A stretch of 64,000 nt of DNA. Origin: Sphingobium sp. DEHP117 (GTDB lineage: Bacteria; Pseudomonadota; Alphaproteobacteria; Sphingomonadales; Sphingomonadaceae). The translations under genes were made by a program, and so were the position numbers. Positions 54,515 through 63,452 of the stretch are shown one piece after another. The notes below the pieces were generated by a model that saw only the letters and a program-made list of their open reading frames with translations, had not been told where the DNA came from and did not search any database. The stretch spans positions 434,001-498,000 of the forward strand of contig NZ_JAPFBJ010000001.1 of NCBI RefSeq assembly GCF_030867385.1. Reading direction: 5' to 3'. Position 1 is the stretch's first letter. Each line of letters starts with the position of its first letter.

Positions 54515-55630
54515 ATGAAAACTCTTGAAATATTGGTGGTTGGCGCGGGTATCGGCGGGTTATCGGCTGCGATCGCCCTGTGTCGCAAGGGGCATCATGT
54601 CACTTTGATCGAGCGCGATCCGCAGTGGTCCGTCTATGGCGTGGGCATCATTCAGCAGTCCAATGTCGTGCGGGCGATGGAGCAGCTTGGCGTGCTGGAC
54701 GCATTTCTTGATGCGGCCTGCGGGTTTGATGCCGTCGAGATTTTCGCTCCCGATGGCACCAAGGTCGCAAGGATCCCGACACCCCGGCTGGTGGAAGGCA
54801 AGCCCGCCAATGTCGGCATCGGCCGGCAGGCGCTGCAGAAGGTCTTGGCCGACAAGGCTGAAGGCCTCGGCGCAAAAGTCCGGTTGGGTCTGACCGTCGA
54901 GACGCTGGATGATGACGGAACCAGAGTGACCGCCACTTTTTCAGACGGGACGAACGGTGTTTATGACGCTGTGATCGGTGCCGACGGCGTGTATTCCCAA
55001 ATGCGCTCGCTCATTCTGCCCGACGCAGAGCGTCCGGAGTTCACCGGGCAGGCGGTATGGCGATACAATTTTCCTCGCGCGGAGGGGTTGGATGCCCTCC
55101 AGGTCTACAACGGACCGACCGGCGTGGGTCTGGTGCCGATGAGCCAAGACCTCATGTACATGTATGTGACCACGCCAGAACCGGGCAACCCCTGGTATCC
55201 CACGGAGGGCATCGCCGCGACGATGCGAGGCAAGCTGAAGGGCTGCGCCCCTGTGATCCGTGAATTGGGTGAAAGGATCACAGACGATGCCGCCGTGGTC
55301 TATCGCCCGCTCGAAGGAATGCTGGTGACCGGCGCATGGAGCAGGGGCCGGATCGGCCTGCTTGGTGATGCGGTCCACGCGACGACGCCACATCTCGGTC
55401 AGGGCGCCGGCATGGCGATCGAAGACGCGATCGTGCTGGCCGAGGAACTGGACCGGCACGACACTGTCGAAGCGGCGTTCAACGCCTATCGCGACCGCCG
55501 TTTCGAACGCTGCGCCTATATCGTGCGCGCCAGTCTGGCCATTTGTCACGGCCAACTCGGCATTGCCCCGCCGGTCGATAATCACAAGGCCACTGGCGAA
55601 ATGTTTGCCGTGGTTTCGCAGCCAATCTGA
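54515..55630 (+). CDS. FAD-dependent aromatic monooxygenase
   Basis: From ATG 54515 the 371-residue protein has GxGxxG in EILVVGAGIGGLSAAIAL, the DG motif in VIGADGVYSQMRSLIL, and the GD motif in GRIGLLGDAVHATTPHLGQG. These place it in the group A flavoprotein hydroxylases (salicylate / 6-hydroxynicotinate / UbiH type). It should hydroxylate an aromatic ring with NAD(P)H and oxygen. It is the first gene of an operon with a two-domain VOC dioxygenase and an alpha/beta hydrolase, a typical ring-cleavage series. Confidence 0.9.
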   Translation: MKTLEILVVGAGIGGLSAAIALCRKGHHVTLIERDPQWSVYGVGIIQQSNVVRAMEQLGVLDAFLDAACGFDAVEIFAPDGTKVARIPTPRLVEGKPANVGIGRQALQKVLADKAEGLGAKVRLGLTVETLDDDGTRVTATFSDGTNGVYDAVIGADGVYSQMRSLILPDAERPEFTGQAVWRYNFPRAEGLDALQVYNGPTGVGLVPMSQDLMYMYVTTPEPGNPWYPTEGIAATMRGKLKGCAPVIRELGERITDDAAVVYRPLEGMLVTGAWSRGRIGLLGDAVHATTPHLGQGAGMAIEDAIVLAEELDRHDTVEAAFNAYRDRRFERCAYIVRASLAICHGQLGIAPPVDNHKATGEMFAVVSQPI

Positions 55631-55641
55631 AGGATATTGTC

Positions 55642-56544
55642 ATGAGCCGTGTTACCGAAATCCGTTATGTGGGCTATGGCGTGGCCGACTTCGATGCGGA
55701 GAAAGCCTATTACGCTGACGTCTTCGGGCTTGAAGCGGTGCCCAGTGATGACGGTCTTGCCTGGTTCAAGGCACAGGGTAGCGACGAGCACCATGTCGTC
55801 AGGCTGCGCCCGGCGGAGAATAACCGGGTCGATGTAATCGCGCTCGCCACCGACAGCCGTAACGATGTTGATGCGCTCTGCGAGAAGGTTAAAGCCGCCG
55901 GGGCGAAGATCGTCCACGACCCGCGCGAACTGACGACACCCGGTGGGGGCTATGGGTTCCGCTTCTTTTCCCCTGACGGCATACAGATGGAAATCTCGGC
56001 CGACGTGGCCCGTTCAGGCAAGCGTGATCTGGCCAGATGGGAAGGCGTCCCCGTAAAGATCAGCCACATCGTCCTGCATTCGCCCGATCATCAGGCGCTG
56101 ATCCGCTTCTTCACGGATGTCCTGGGCTTCAGGATTTCCGATTGGCTGGGTGATTTCATGTGCTTTTTGCGCTGCAATTCGGCGCATCACCGCTTTGCTA
56201 TTCTTCCCGGGCCGCCCTGCCTCAATCACGTAGCATATGACATGTTGTCGGTGGACGACATGATGCGGGGTGCCCACCGGCTGAAACTGAAAGGCGTGGA
56301 CATCGGCTGGGGACCCGGGCGGCATACAGCCGGCAACAATACGTTCAGCTATTTCGTAACGCCCGGCGGGTTCGTCACCGAATACACCTCGGAGCTGGAG
56401 GAAGTTGATTTCGATACGCGGGAGCCGACCGTCTATACGCCCGCGCCCATGGTCATGGACCAATGGGGCATAGGCGTGGGCGGGCCGCAAACCCTGCCGC
56501 ACCCACAGCCTAACCCTGGGCTTTTCGTCACATCGGAAGCCTGA
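55642..56544 (+). CDS. VOC-family (type I extradiol) dioxygenase
   Basis: This 300-residue protein has two tandem vicinal-oxygen-chelate modules. The C-terminal module holds the iron ligands expected for extradiol dioxygenases: His in VKISHIVLHS, His in CLNHVAYDM and Glu in GGFVTEYTSE. It would open a catechol-like ring made by the upstream monooxygenase. It starts 11 bases after that gene and four bases before the hydrolase, so all three are co-transcribed. Confidence 0.88.
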   Translation: MSRVTEIRYVGYGVADFDAEKAYYADVFGLEAVPSDDGLAWFKAQGSDEHHVVRLRPAENNRVDVIALATDSRNDVDALCEKVKAAGAKIVHDPRELTTPGGGYGFRFFSPDGIQMEISADVARSGKRDLARWEGVPVKISHIVLHSPDHQALIRFFTDVLGFRISDWLGDFMCFLRCNSAHHRFAILPGPPCLNHVAYDMLSVDDMMRGAHRLKLKGVDIGWGPGRHTAGNNTFSYFVTPGGFVTEYTSELEEVDFDTREPTVYTPAPMVMDQWGIGVGGPQTLPHPQPNPGLFVTSEA

Positions 56545-56547
56545 GGA

Positions 56548-57711
56548 ATGGCGCTTTTAGAATATTTTCCGAATTATATCTGGAACCTCTCGGTTGCGAT
56601 CGCGATCGAGAGCGGGGCGCAGATCGGCGAGATCGTCGATATGTGCCAGCCGATCCGCGATGCCGCCGCGAGCGGGGCCGATGCCGGCACGCCGCAGTTC
56701 ATGGCGCAATGGGCGGCAATGGGCGAGAAGCTGATCGAACTTGCCGCGGAGGACGAAGCAAAGGGTAGGGACTTCAGCGCGTCCAACAAGCTCGAACGCG
56801 CGTCGCTGTATCTGATTACCGCCGAACGCATGCAAGGCCATGGGCATCCGGGCCGCGAGGCCACCTATGCGCGCGCACGGCAAGTATTTGACCGTTCCAC
56901 CCTGTTGGGAAAGATCAATCGCGAGCGCGTGGAGATACCGCTCGAGACCGGCATGATGCCCGCCCTTTACACGCGCGCAGACGGGCCGGGGCCACATCCG
57001 GTCGTGGTCTATTGTAATGGTCTCGATAGCTGCAAGGAGCTGCTCTACTGGTCGCGGCTACCCGAGGCGCTGGCCCGGCGCGGAATCTCGACACTCTGTG
57101 TCGATCAGCCGGGAGCGGGCGAGGCACTGCGGCTTCAGGGACTGCCGGTCGATCCCCATTCCGAGAACTGGGCTTCAAAGGCGGTGGACTGGTTGGAAGT
57201 GCAGCCCGGTGTCGATCCCAAGCGGATCGGCATGACCGGAATCTCGCTCGGCGGCCACTTTGCTCCGCGCGCAGTTGCCTATGAGCCGCGCTTCGCCAGC
57301 GGGGCGGTATGGGGAGCCAATCACAACTGGCGCGAGGTGCAGGACAGGAGGCTCAAGCGCGAGGGGGAAAATCCGGTGCCGCATTACTGGGCGCACGTGA
57401 TGTGGGCCTTCGGCGCGCGGGACATGGAAGAGTTTCTGGAAAAGTCCGGCGACATGAACCTCAACGGCCACATGGATCGAATACGGGTTCCTTTTCTGGT
57501 CACGCACGGCGCGCAGGACCGCCAGATCAACGTCAGCTATGCGGACGACCTCTACGACCAGCTCGTCAATTCTCCGCGGCGCGAGAAGGTGATCTTCACC
57601 GCGCGCGAGGGCGGAGTGGAGCATGTCGGGGCGGACAACATGGCTTTTGGCCGCGACTGCATTGCCGACTGGTTTGCGGAAACGCTCGGCGGCCGCACGA
57701 AACAGGCTTAA
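56548..57711 (+). CDS. Alpha/beta hydrolase with helical N-terminal domain
   Basis: The 387-residue protein has an N-terminal helical domain (about residues 1-130), then an alpha/beta hydrolase core. It shows VVYCNGLDSCKELLYW, the nucleophile elbow GMTGISLGGHF (G-x-S-x-G), the Asp region HGAQDRQINVSYADDLYDQL and the His in GGVEHVGADN. This layout occurs in 2,6-dihydroxypseudooxynicotine hydrolase-like and FrsA-like enzymes that cleave C-C bonds of 1,3-diketones. In this operon it would hydrolyse the ring-cleavage product or an aryl ketone such as a chalcone-like intermediate (inference). Confidence 0.88.
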   Translation: MALLEYFPNYIWNLSVAIAIESGAQIGEIVDMCQPIRDAAASGADAGTPQFMAQWAAMGEKLIELAAEDEAKGRDFSASNKLERASLYLITAERMQGHGHPGREATYARARQVFDRSTLLGKINRERVEIPLETGMMPALYTRADGPGPHPVVVYCNGLDSCKELLYWSRLPEALARRGISTLCVDQPGAGEALRLQGLPVDPHSENWASKAVDWLEVQPGVDPKRIGMTGISLGGHFAPRAVAYEPRFASGAVWGANHNWREVQDRRLKREGENPVPHYWAHVMWAFGARDMEEFLEKSGDMNLNGHMDRIRVPFLVTHGAQDRQINVSYADDLYDQLVNSPRREKVIFTAREGGVEHVGADNMAFGRDCIADWFAETLGGRTKQA

Positions 57712-57720
57712 AAACGGAAC

Positions 57721-57736
57721 TAGAATGATGATTCTT
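57721..57736. promoter_or_regulatory. Island dyad TAGAA-N6-TTCTT (first of two)
   Basis: A perfect AGAA-N6-TTCT core lies just after the hydrolase gene and about 100 bases upstream of the TonB receptor start. Confidence 0.6.
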
Positions 57737-57757
57737 GACCGAAGCGGAATTGATAGA

Positions 57758-57773
57758 TAGAATCAGGGTTCTA
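57758..57773. promoter_or_regulatory. Island dyad TAGAA-N6-TTCTA (second of two)
   Basis: A second perfect core, flanked by a further AAT, lies 37 bases downstream of the first. The 37-bp centre-to-centre spacing is about 3.5 helical turns. The doubled operator would give strong control of the TonB receptor. Confidence 0.62.
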
Positions 57774-57820
57774 ATTAGCTGCCCGCGAATCGAGGGGCGC
57801 AATTGTAAGGGAGGATGGAT

Positions 57821-59666
57821 ATGAGAAATCTCAACTATATTAACGTCCTGTTGGCAGGTGTTTGCGCCGTAGCATTCAATGCTCCTGCGATGGCTCAAGA
57901 GGCGTCGACAGCTGAGGCGGCTGGTGAAATGAACGAGATCATCGTCACCGCGCAAAATCGCGCGGAAAATGTTCAGGACGTCCCGATCGCGATCTCCGTC
58001 GTTACGGGTGAAAAGCTGCAGGAAAAGAACGTCACCGATTTTACATCGGTGATGCGCGTCGCGCCTTCGCTTCAGGTCACCCGAGATACCAATCTGGTAA
58101 AGGTATTTGTGCGCGGCGTGGGTTCTAGCGGGCACGGTGAAGCAAACGACCAGTCGATCGCCGTCAACATCGACGGAGAATATATCAACCGCCCGACCAT
58201 CCTCAATGCCGCCACGTTCGACATTGATCGTGTGGAGGTTCTCCGGGGCCCGCAAGGTACCCTTTATGGCCGCAATTCCACTGGCGGCGCGGTCAACTTC
58301 GTCACGCGGAAGCCGGGCAAGGACTTCGGCGTCAATCTGTCGGGCACCTATGGCAATTATGACCAGATAACACTTGAAGGTGGCGTCGATGTGCCGTTTG
58401 GAGACGTCGGTGCCGTGCGCTTGTCGGGAATTTATACCGACCACGATGGATATGTGCGCCATCCCAACACCGTGCCCCCGAAACTCGGCGGGTATACGAC
58501 ACGTCAGGGCAATCGCAGCGGTGACGATCATCGTTGGGGCACGCGCGCCAGCCTGCGGCTCACCCCGGTGGATGATCTCACAGTCGAGGGCTCCTACGAG
58601 CACGTCGAAAGCGATCTTGTACTGGCAGGTCAGGCCTTCGTGGACCTTACACAGGCCGCAAACGGCCCCGGCGCGAACTGTCAGCTCAACGGCTGGAGCC
58701 AAGTGGGGCCATCCACGCCGGGCGTGCAGTGCGTTCCTTCGAACACCAATTTCCTGTCCAAGATAAAGCGCGGAGAATATAATCAGGTGCTGACCGGCCT
58801 GGGCAGCTACAAGCAAAGGACCGACGCAGTCCGCGGTCACCTGGCATATGATATGGACTTCGCTACCCTGTCATACACGGGTGGCTATCGCTCGACGCTT
58901 TCGAAGGGTGTAAATACGCTCAGCCCGGCCTACGCTTTCACCAATTTTGGCGAGAAGGTGAAAACGCAAAGCCACGAAATCCGCCTCAATGGTGATGCCG
59001 GCGGTATCGTTTGGCAGACCGGCGTGTTCTTCTTTAATGAGAAGCTGACCACCAATGGTGGTCTGTACATCCCCTTCATCGGCCCTCAAGGCAGCTATGT
59101 TAACTATTTCCGCCACCCCACCAAATCCAAGAACTGGTCGGTCTTCGGCCAGGTCGAGGTTCCGCTGGGCGAAACACTGACAGCGGTTGCGGGCGGGCGC
59201 TACACGGATGACAAACGCTCCGGCTCCTGGACCAATTATGCGTTCGCATTCAATTCCGGCCCAATCGAGTTGACCAATCAGGCCACGCTGCCTCTCGTCA
59301 ATCTGACGTACAAGGGGCACAAGTTCAACTGGCTGGCAGGGCTGAACTACAAGCCGAATAGTGACACGCTCGTCTACGCCAAGGTCTCTACCGGCTACAA
59401 AGCTGGTGGCTTTGACGGCAGCGGCTCAACGTTCAAGCCTGAATCGAACACGGCTTACGAGATCGGCACCAAGCTGAATTTCGGAGAGACGAGCCAGCAC
59501 ACGTTCAATCTTTCGACCTTCTATTATGACTATAAGGACCTGCAGAACGACGTGCTGCTCAACCCCGCTGTCGGCGGGCAGACCTTCAACGCGGGCAAGG
59601 CGGAGATTTATGGCGTTGAAGCCGAAGCTGTCATCAAGCCTTCGCGCAACGATACCTTCACCGCTA
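57821..59666 (+). pseudogene. TonB-dependent receptor, part before the IS5 insertion
   Basis: From ATG 57821 (GTAAGGGAGG upstream) the frame has a signal peptide (MRNLNYINVLLAGVCAVAFN, cleavage after MAQ). A TonB-box region (EIIVTAQNRAENVQDVPIAI), a plug domain (LQEKNVTDFTSVMRVAPSL, RVEVLRGPQGTLYGRNSTGG) and most of the beta-barrel follow. At codon NDTFTA it is broken by an IS5-type element. Removing the IS and one target copy restores the frame into 60509-60992. The receptor would import a bulky substrate through the outer membrane. Two operator dyads lie upstream. Confidence 0.9.
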
Positions 59667-59730
59667 GGGTCAGGACCCATTGATTATCGGGCTGCAATGT
59701 GATTCAGGCGCGCAGTAAGGAGCCTGAGAG

Positions 59731-60081
59731 ATGCGTGATTTGTTTTGGCTGACGGACGAGCAGATGGCTCGGCTTCAGCCCTATTTTCCGAAAAGCCATG
59801 GTCGCCAGCGGGTTGATGATCGACGGGTGTTAAGCGGGATAATCTTCGTCAATCGCAATGGATTACGGTGGTGCGATGCGCCAAGGGAATATGGCCCGGC
59901 GAAGACGCTTTATAACCGCTGGAAGCGCTGGGGAGACAAGGGTGTCTTCGTCCGGATGATGGAAGGCCTAGCCGCACCGCAGGCTCCCGAACGCAAGACG
60001 GTCATGATCGATGCAACTTATCTCAAAGCCCACCGCACGGCGTCCAGCCTGGCGGTAAAAAGGGGGAAGCTGGACGCCTGA
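59731..60081 (+). CDS. IS5-family transposase, first ORF
   Basis: The 116-residue ORF begins MRDLFWLTDEQMARLQPYFP and contains the DUF4096-type N-terminal region (DDRRVLSGIIFVNRNGLRWC, YGPAKTLYNRWKRW). The first catalytic Asp is in KTVMIDATYLKAHRTASS. It ends shortly after a run of five A and five G bases (60057-60067), where a -1 frameshift would join it to the second ORF. Confidence 0.9.
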   Translation: MRDLFWLTDEQMARLQPYFPKSHGRQRVDDRRVLSGIIFVNRNGLRWCDAPREYGPAKTLYNRWKRWGDKGVFVRMMEGLAAPQAPERKTVMIDATYLKAHRTASSLAVKRGKLDA

Positions 60082-60101
60082 TCGGGCGCACGAAGGGTGG
60101 C

Positions 60102-60491
60102 ATGAATACCAAGCTGCATGCCGTCACCGATGCAAACGGTCGCCCAATCAGCCTCTTCATAACCGCAGGTCAGGTCAGCGATTATACAGGGGCCGCCGCC
60201 CTGCTCGACACCCTCCCCAAGGCACAGTGGCTGCTGGCTGATCGGGGTTATGATGCGGACTGGTTCCGTGATGCCTTGCGGGAAAAGGGCATCAAACCCT
60301 GCATTCCGGGCCGTAAATCCCGGAACAAAGCCGTCAAGTACGACAAGCGCAGATACAAACGCCGCAACCGCATCGAGATCATGTTCGGTCGCCTCAAGGA
60401 CTGGCGGCGTATCGCAACACGCTATGACAGATGCCCAACCGTCTTTCTCTCGGCCATCGCCCTCGCTGCTACCGTCATCTTCTGGCTCTGA
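60102..60491 (+). CDS. IS5-family transposase, second ORF (expressed by frameshift)
   Basis: The reading frame is open from just after the A/G run, through RLIGRTKGGMNTKLHAVTDA, and contains the remaining catalytic residues: Asp in WLLADRGYDADWFRDAL and Glu in RRNRIEIMFGRLKDWRRIATRYD. The ATG at 60102 is internal. The functional product is most likely a fusion with the first ORF made by -1 ribosomal frameshifting. Confidence 0.9.
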   Translation: MNTKLHAVTDANGRPISLFITAGQVSDYTGAAALLDTLPKAQWLLADRGYDADWFRDALREKGIKPCIPGRKSRNKAVKYDKRRYKRRNRIEIMFGRLKDWRRIATRYDRCPTVFLSAIALAATVIFWL

Positions 60492-60508
60492 TCAATGAGT
60501 CCTGACCC

Positions 60509-60992
60509 TAGCGTCAACTATCTCCATGCCCGCTACAAAAAGTTCACCGCGACCTACAATGTGTTCGATACTGCGGTGCCGAACCGTACGGGGCTGGACT
60601 TGGTCAATTTCCCGAGCGACATCGCCGACCTTGCCGGCAACCGCATTCCCCAGGCGCCAACCTGGGTGATCAGCGTTGGTTATGACCATGTCTTCGATCT
60701 GGGTACTGCGGGCACTGTCACCGCGAGTGCGAGCACGCGGTTGAAGAGCTTCTATTACACGGACCTCTTCAATTACCGTGACACGAGGCAGAGCGCGTTC
60801 ACCCAATCGGACGCGAGCCTTACCTGGAAGCCGGAAAACAAGCAGTTTTCGGTTCAGGCCTATGTGCAGAATATCGAAAACTATCGTCCGCTGGTATATG
60901 CCGGTTATACCGCAGCCAATACCGATGACATTTTCAACTGGCAGTTTGGCGCTCCCCGCACATATGGTGTGCGCCTGTCTGCCAATTTCTGA
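60509..60992 (+). pseudogene. TonB-dependent receptor, part after the IS5 insertion
   Basis: The frame resumes as SVNYLHARYKKFTATYNVFD and ends with the barrel terminus LSANF-stop, whose final aromatic residue is the outer-membrane insertion signal. Internal strands such as WVISVGYDHVFDLGTAGTVT and KQFSVQAYVQNIENYRPLVY fit a receptor barrel. The ATG at 60495 lies inside the IS terminal repeat and is not a natural start. Confidence 0.9.
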
Positions 60993-61116
60993 TGGTGATG
61001 CGGGACAGGCAGGAAGCGCCTGTCCCGCACACACGCAAAGGGTAGGGTCGCAAGTCGGACCCTGCTGCTTAAACAGACGTCATGGCCGCTAGTGCATGAC
61101 AGTCGGGACAAGAACG

Positions 61117-61746
61117 ATGGTGAAGCACGCAACCGATGGCTGGGAACGCAGGGATTTTCTCGGCGGAGCAGCGTTGCTGGCGCTTCTGATTGGCATTCCG
61201 GTTGCTGCCATAAAGCTTGACGACCTCCCTGCCGACGAAGCGCCGACCGACCGCCAACGGCTATTGATGAGCCACGTAGCCCAGCTTGTTATTCCCAGAA
61301 CGGAAACGCCAGGCGCGGGGGATGTCGGTGCGGGAGATTTTGTACTGCTGGCATTGGCTCATGGGCTCTCGGGAAGCTCTGATCCGATCACGCCCGAAAC
61401 CTTGCCCGGACTTTCCGGCCATCTTCGGCATGATGGTTCGCTGCGACACGCCGACTGGCTTGAGTCGGACCTCGACCGCCGCAGCAACGGCAACTTCCTG
61501 CGGAAGGGCATCGATCAGGCCAAGATCCTGGGCGGCCTCGATGCCGAAGCATATGCCGATGGAATGGACAAGCATCCCTGGCGCACGATCAAGACGCTGA
61601 TCCTGACCGGATATTACACTAGCCAGGCCGGAGGTTCGCAAGAGCTGCGGTACGAGCCTGTGCCAGGGCGTTGGGAGCCGGACCTTCCGGTAACGCCTGA
61701 TACGCGTGCTATATCGAACGATTGGACCGCGGTCGATTTCGGCTGA
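61117..61746 (+). CDS. Gluconate 2-dehydrogenase subunit 3-like protein (Tat-exported small subunit)
   Basis: The ATG at 61117 gives 209 residues; an in-frame ATG at 61096 adds seven. The N-terminus has a twin-arginine motif (ERRDFLGGAALLALLIGIPV), so it exports folded, probably carrying its flavoprotein partner. The rest matches the gluconate dehydrogenase small-subunit family (VAQLVIPRTETPGAGDVGAG, HPWRTIKTLILTGYYTSQAG). The GMC catalytic subunit follows 19 bases later. The pair resembles membrane-linked glucoside/lactose 3-dehydrogenases (LacA-LacB type), though no cytochrome c gene is visible. Confidence 0.88.
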   Translation: MVKHATDGWERRDFLGGAALLALLIGIPVAAIKLDDLPADEAPTDRQRLLMSHVAQLVIPRTETPGAGDVGAGDFVLLALAHGLSGSSDPITPETLPGLSGHLRHDGSLRHADWLESDLDRRSNGNFLRKGIDQAKILGGLDAEAYADGMDKHPWRTIKTLILTGYYTSQAGGSQELRYEPVPGRWEPDLPVTPDTRAISNDWTAVDFG

Positions 61747-61765
61747 GCGGAGACGGAGCGAGACC

Positions 61766-63451
61766 ATGGATTTTGACGCTATCGTCGTTGGCTCGGGCAT
61801 TACCGGTGGCTGGGCGGCCAAGGAACTGACCGAGGCGGGCCTCAAGGTCCTGATGATCGAACGCGGGCGAGAAATACGCCATCAGCAGGATTATGACACG
61901 GAAATGAAGGCTCCGTGGGAGATGCCGTTCAGGGGCATCGGTGACACCGAGATGTACCTCAAGCAACATCCCGTGCAGATGTTGAACCGGCATTTCACCG
62001 AATACACCGAAAAGCATTTCGTCAACGATGCCGAAAATCCGTATTCCACCGCTCCGGGCACGGATTTCACCTGGTTCCGGAGTTACCAGCTTGGCGGCCG
62101 GTCTCTCACCTGGGGGCGGCAGTCCTATCGCTGGTCGGATTATGACTTCGGCGCCAATGCGCGAGACGGGCACGGAACCGACTGGCCGATCCGCTATGCC
62201 GACCTCGCGCCCTGGTATGACAAGGTGGAAGAATTTATCGGGGTGTCCGGTCAGTCGGAGGGCCTCAAGCAACTGCCCGACGGCAAGTTTCAGCCCGGTA
62301 TGGCCCTGAACGCGGTTGAACAGCATGTGCGCTCGGCCATCCTCGAGCGCTGGCCCGAGCGCTGCCTTACCATTGGCCGGACGGCTAATATGACCCAGGC
62401 CAAGCCTGACGAAGGTCGTGCCGCTTGCCAGTATCGGTCGATCTGCGCGCGCGGATGCTCCTTCGGCGCTTATTTCTCGACACAGTCCAGCACACTGCCG
62501 GCGGCGAAAAAAACCGGTCGGCTTACGGTGATTACCGACGCCGTAGTCGAGGGCCTTGATTTTGACCCCGCCACCAGACGCGTCACCGCCGTGCGCTATA
62601 GCGACACGAAGACAAAGCAGACACATCGCGCCACCTCGCGCATCGTGTTCTTGAATGCCGGTGCGTTCAACTCGGTGCATGTCTTGCTCAATTCGGCCAG
62701 CGAGGCGGCGCCCAACGGGCTGGCCAACTCCAGCGGGGTGCTGGGCACGCACATCATGGACCATGCGAACACGCTGTCGGCTCTGGCGCTGATGCCGGGG
62801 TTCGAGAAGCATACCAGCTTCGGCAACCGGCCGACGGGTGTCGTCCTGGCGCGTTATCGCAACATGGACGCTTTGGACGGCGTTGGCCATTCCAGAGGAT
62901 TTTCGTTCCAGGGCGGTGCGTTCCAATCCACCTGGACAGCGGGGCGGCGCGATGCGGGGATCGGCGAAGCCTACAAGGAAAAACTGCGCCATCCGGGCAT
63001 GTGGCGGATGGTGCTTGTCGGTTTTGCCGACTGTCTGCCCCGGGCTACTAACCGGCTTACACTGGACCGATCGCGCCTTGACGCGAATGGCCTGCCCACG
63101 CTCAAGGTGCAGTTCGCGTTCGGTAAAGAGGAAGGCGCCGCATTGGCGCAGGCCAAGGCTGAGGCGACCGAGATGCTGACTGCTGCTGGTGGCGTCGTCA
63201 TCGCGGGAGGCGACCAGCCTGGCGCTGGTGGAACTGCCATTCACGAAATGGGCGGCGCGCGTATGGGTCATGATCCCGCGACCTCGGTGCTGAACAAATG
63301 GAGCCAGGCCCATGATGTGGCGAATCTGTTCGTCACAGACGGTGCCCAGATGAGTTCGACCGCATGCCAGAACCCGTCCCTGACCTATATGGCGCTAACG
63401 GCGCGGGCCTGCGATGCCGCAGTATCGATGTTGCGCGAAAACCGTATCTGA
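61766..63451 (+). CDS. GMC-family dehydrogenase catalytic subunit, candidate glycoside 3-dehydrogenase
   Basis: From ATG 61766 the 561-residue flavoprotein shows FDAIVVGSGITGGWAAKELT (FAD-binding), FRSYQLGGRSLTWGRQSYRW, the cysteine-rich CQYRSICARGCSFGAYFSTQ that may hold an Fe-S or disulfide site, and HEMGGARMGHDP plus CQNPSLTYMALTARACD at the C-terminus. This set is typical of gluconate/2-ketogluconate and glucoside 3-dehydrogenases acting in the periplasm with a Tat-carried small subunit. It may oxidise the glycoside at C3 before uptake (inference). Confidence 0.9.
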   Translation: MDFDAIVVGSGITGGWAAKELTEAGLKVLMIERGREIRHQQDYDTEMKAPWEMPFRGIGDTEMYLKQHPVQMLNRHFTEYTEKHFVNDAENPYSTAPGTDFTWFRSYQLGGRSLTWGRQSYRWSDYDFGANARDGHGTDWPIRYADLAPWYDKVEEFIGVSGQSEGLKQLPDGKFQPGMALNAVEQHVRSAILERWPERCLTIGRTANMTQAKPDEGRAACQYRSICARGCSFGAYFSTQSSTLPAAKKTGRLTVITDAVVEGLDFDPATRRVTAVRYSDTKTKQTHRATSRIVFLNAGAFNSVHVLLNSASEAAPNGLANSSGVLGTHIMDHANTLSALALMPGFEKHTSFGNRPTGVVLARYRNMDALDGVGHSRGFSFQGGAFQSTWTAGRRDAGIGEAYKEKLRHPGMWRMVLVGFADCLPRATNRLTLDRSRLDANGLPTLKVQFAFGKEEGAALAQAKAEATEMLTAAGGVVIAGGDQPGAGGTAIHEMGGARMGHDPATSVLNKWSQAHDVANLFVTDGAQMSSTACQNPSLTYMALTARACDAAVSMLRENRI

Positions 63452-63452
63452 A

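Larger units (their letters stand above)
59667..60508 (+). mobile_element. IS5-family (IS427-like) insertion sequence
   Basis: The element is about 842 bp with 18-bp terminal inverted repeats (GGGTCAGGACCCATTGAT and its complement with one mismatch). Because the target is CTAG, the duplication can be read as TA or as CTAG (59664-59667 and 60508-60511). Two overlapping-frame transposase ORFs require a -1 shift. The insertion splits a TonB receptor gene that is otherwise intact, which suggests a recent event. Confidence 0.9.

Noticed and set aside
60495..60992. Separate small gene starting at ATG 60495
   Set aside because: The ATG lies inside the IS5 terminal repeat; the rest is the C-terminal end of the interrupted TonB receptor.
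61709..63313. Minus-strand ORF of 534 codons opposite the GMC dehydrogenase
   Set aside because: It shows no domain similarity. The plus strand encodes a full GMC enzyme with all motifs.
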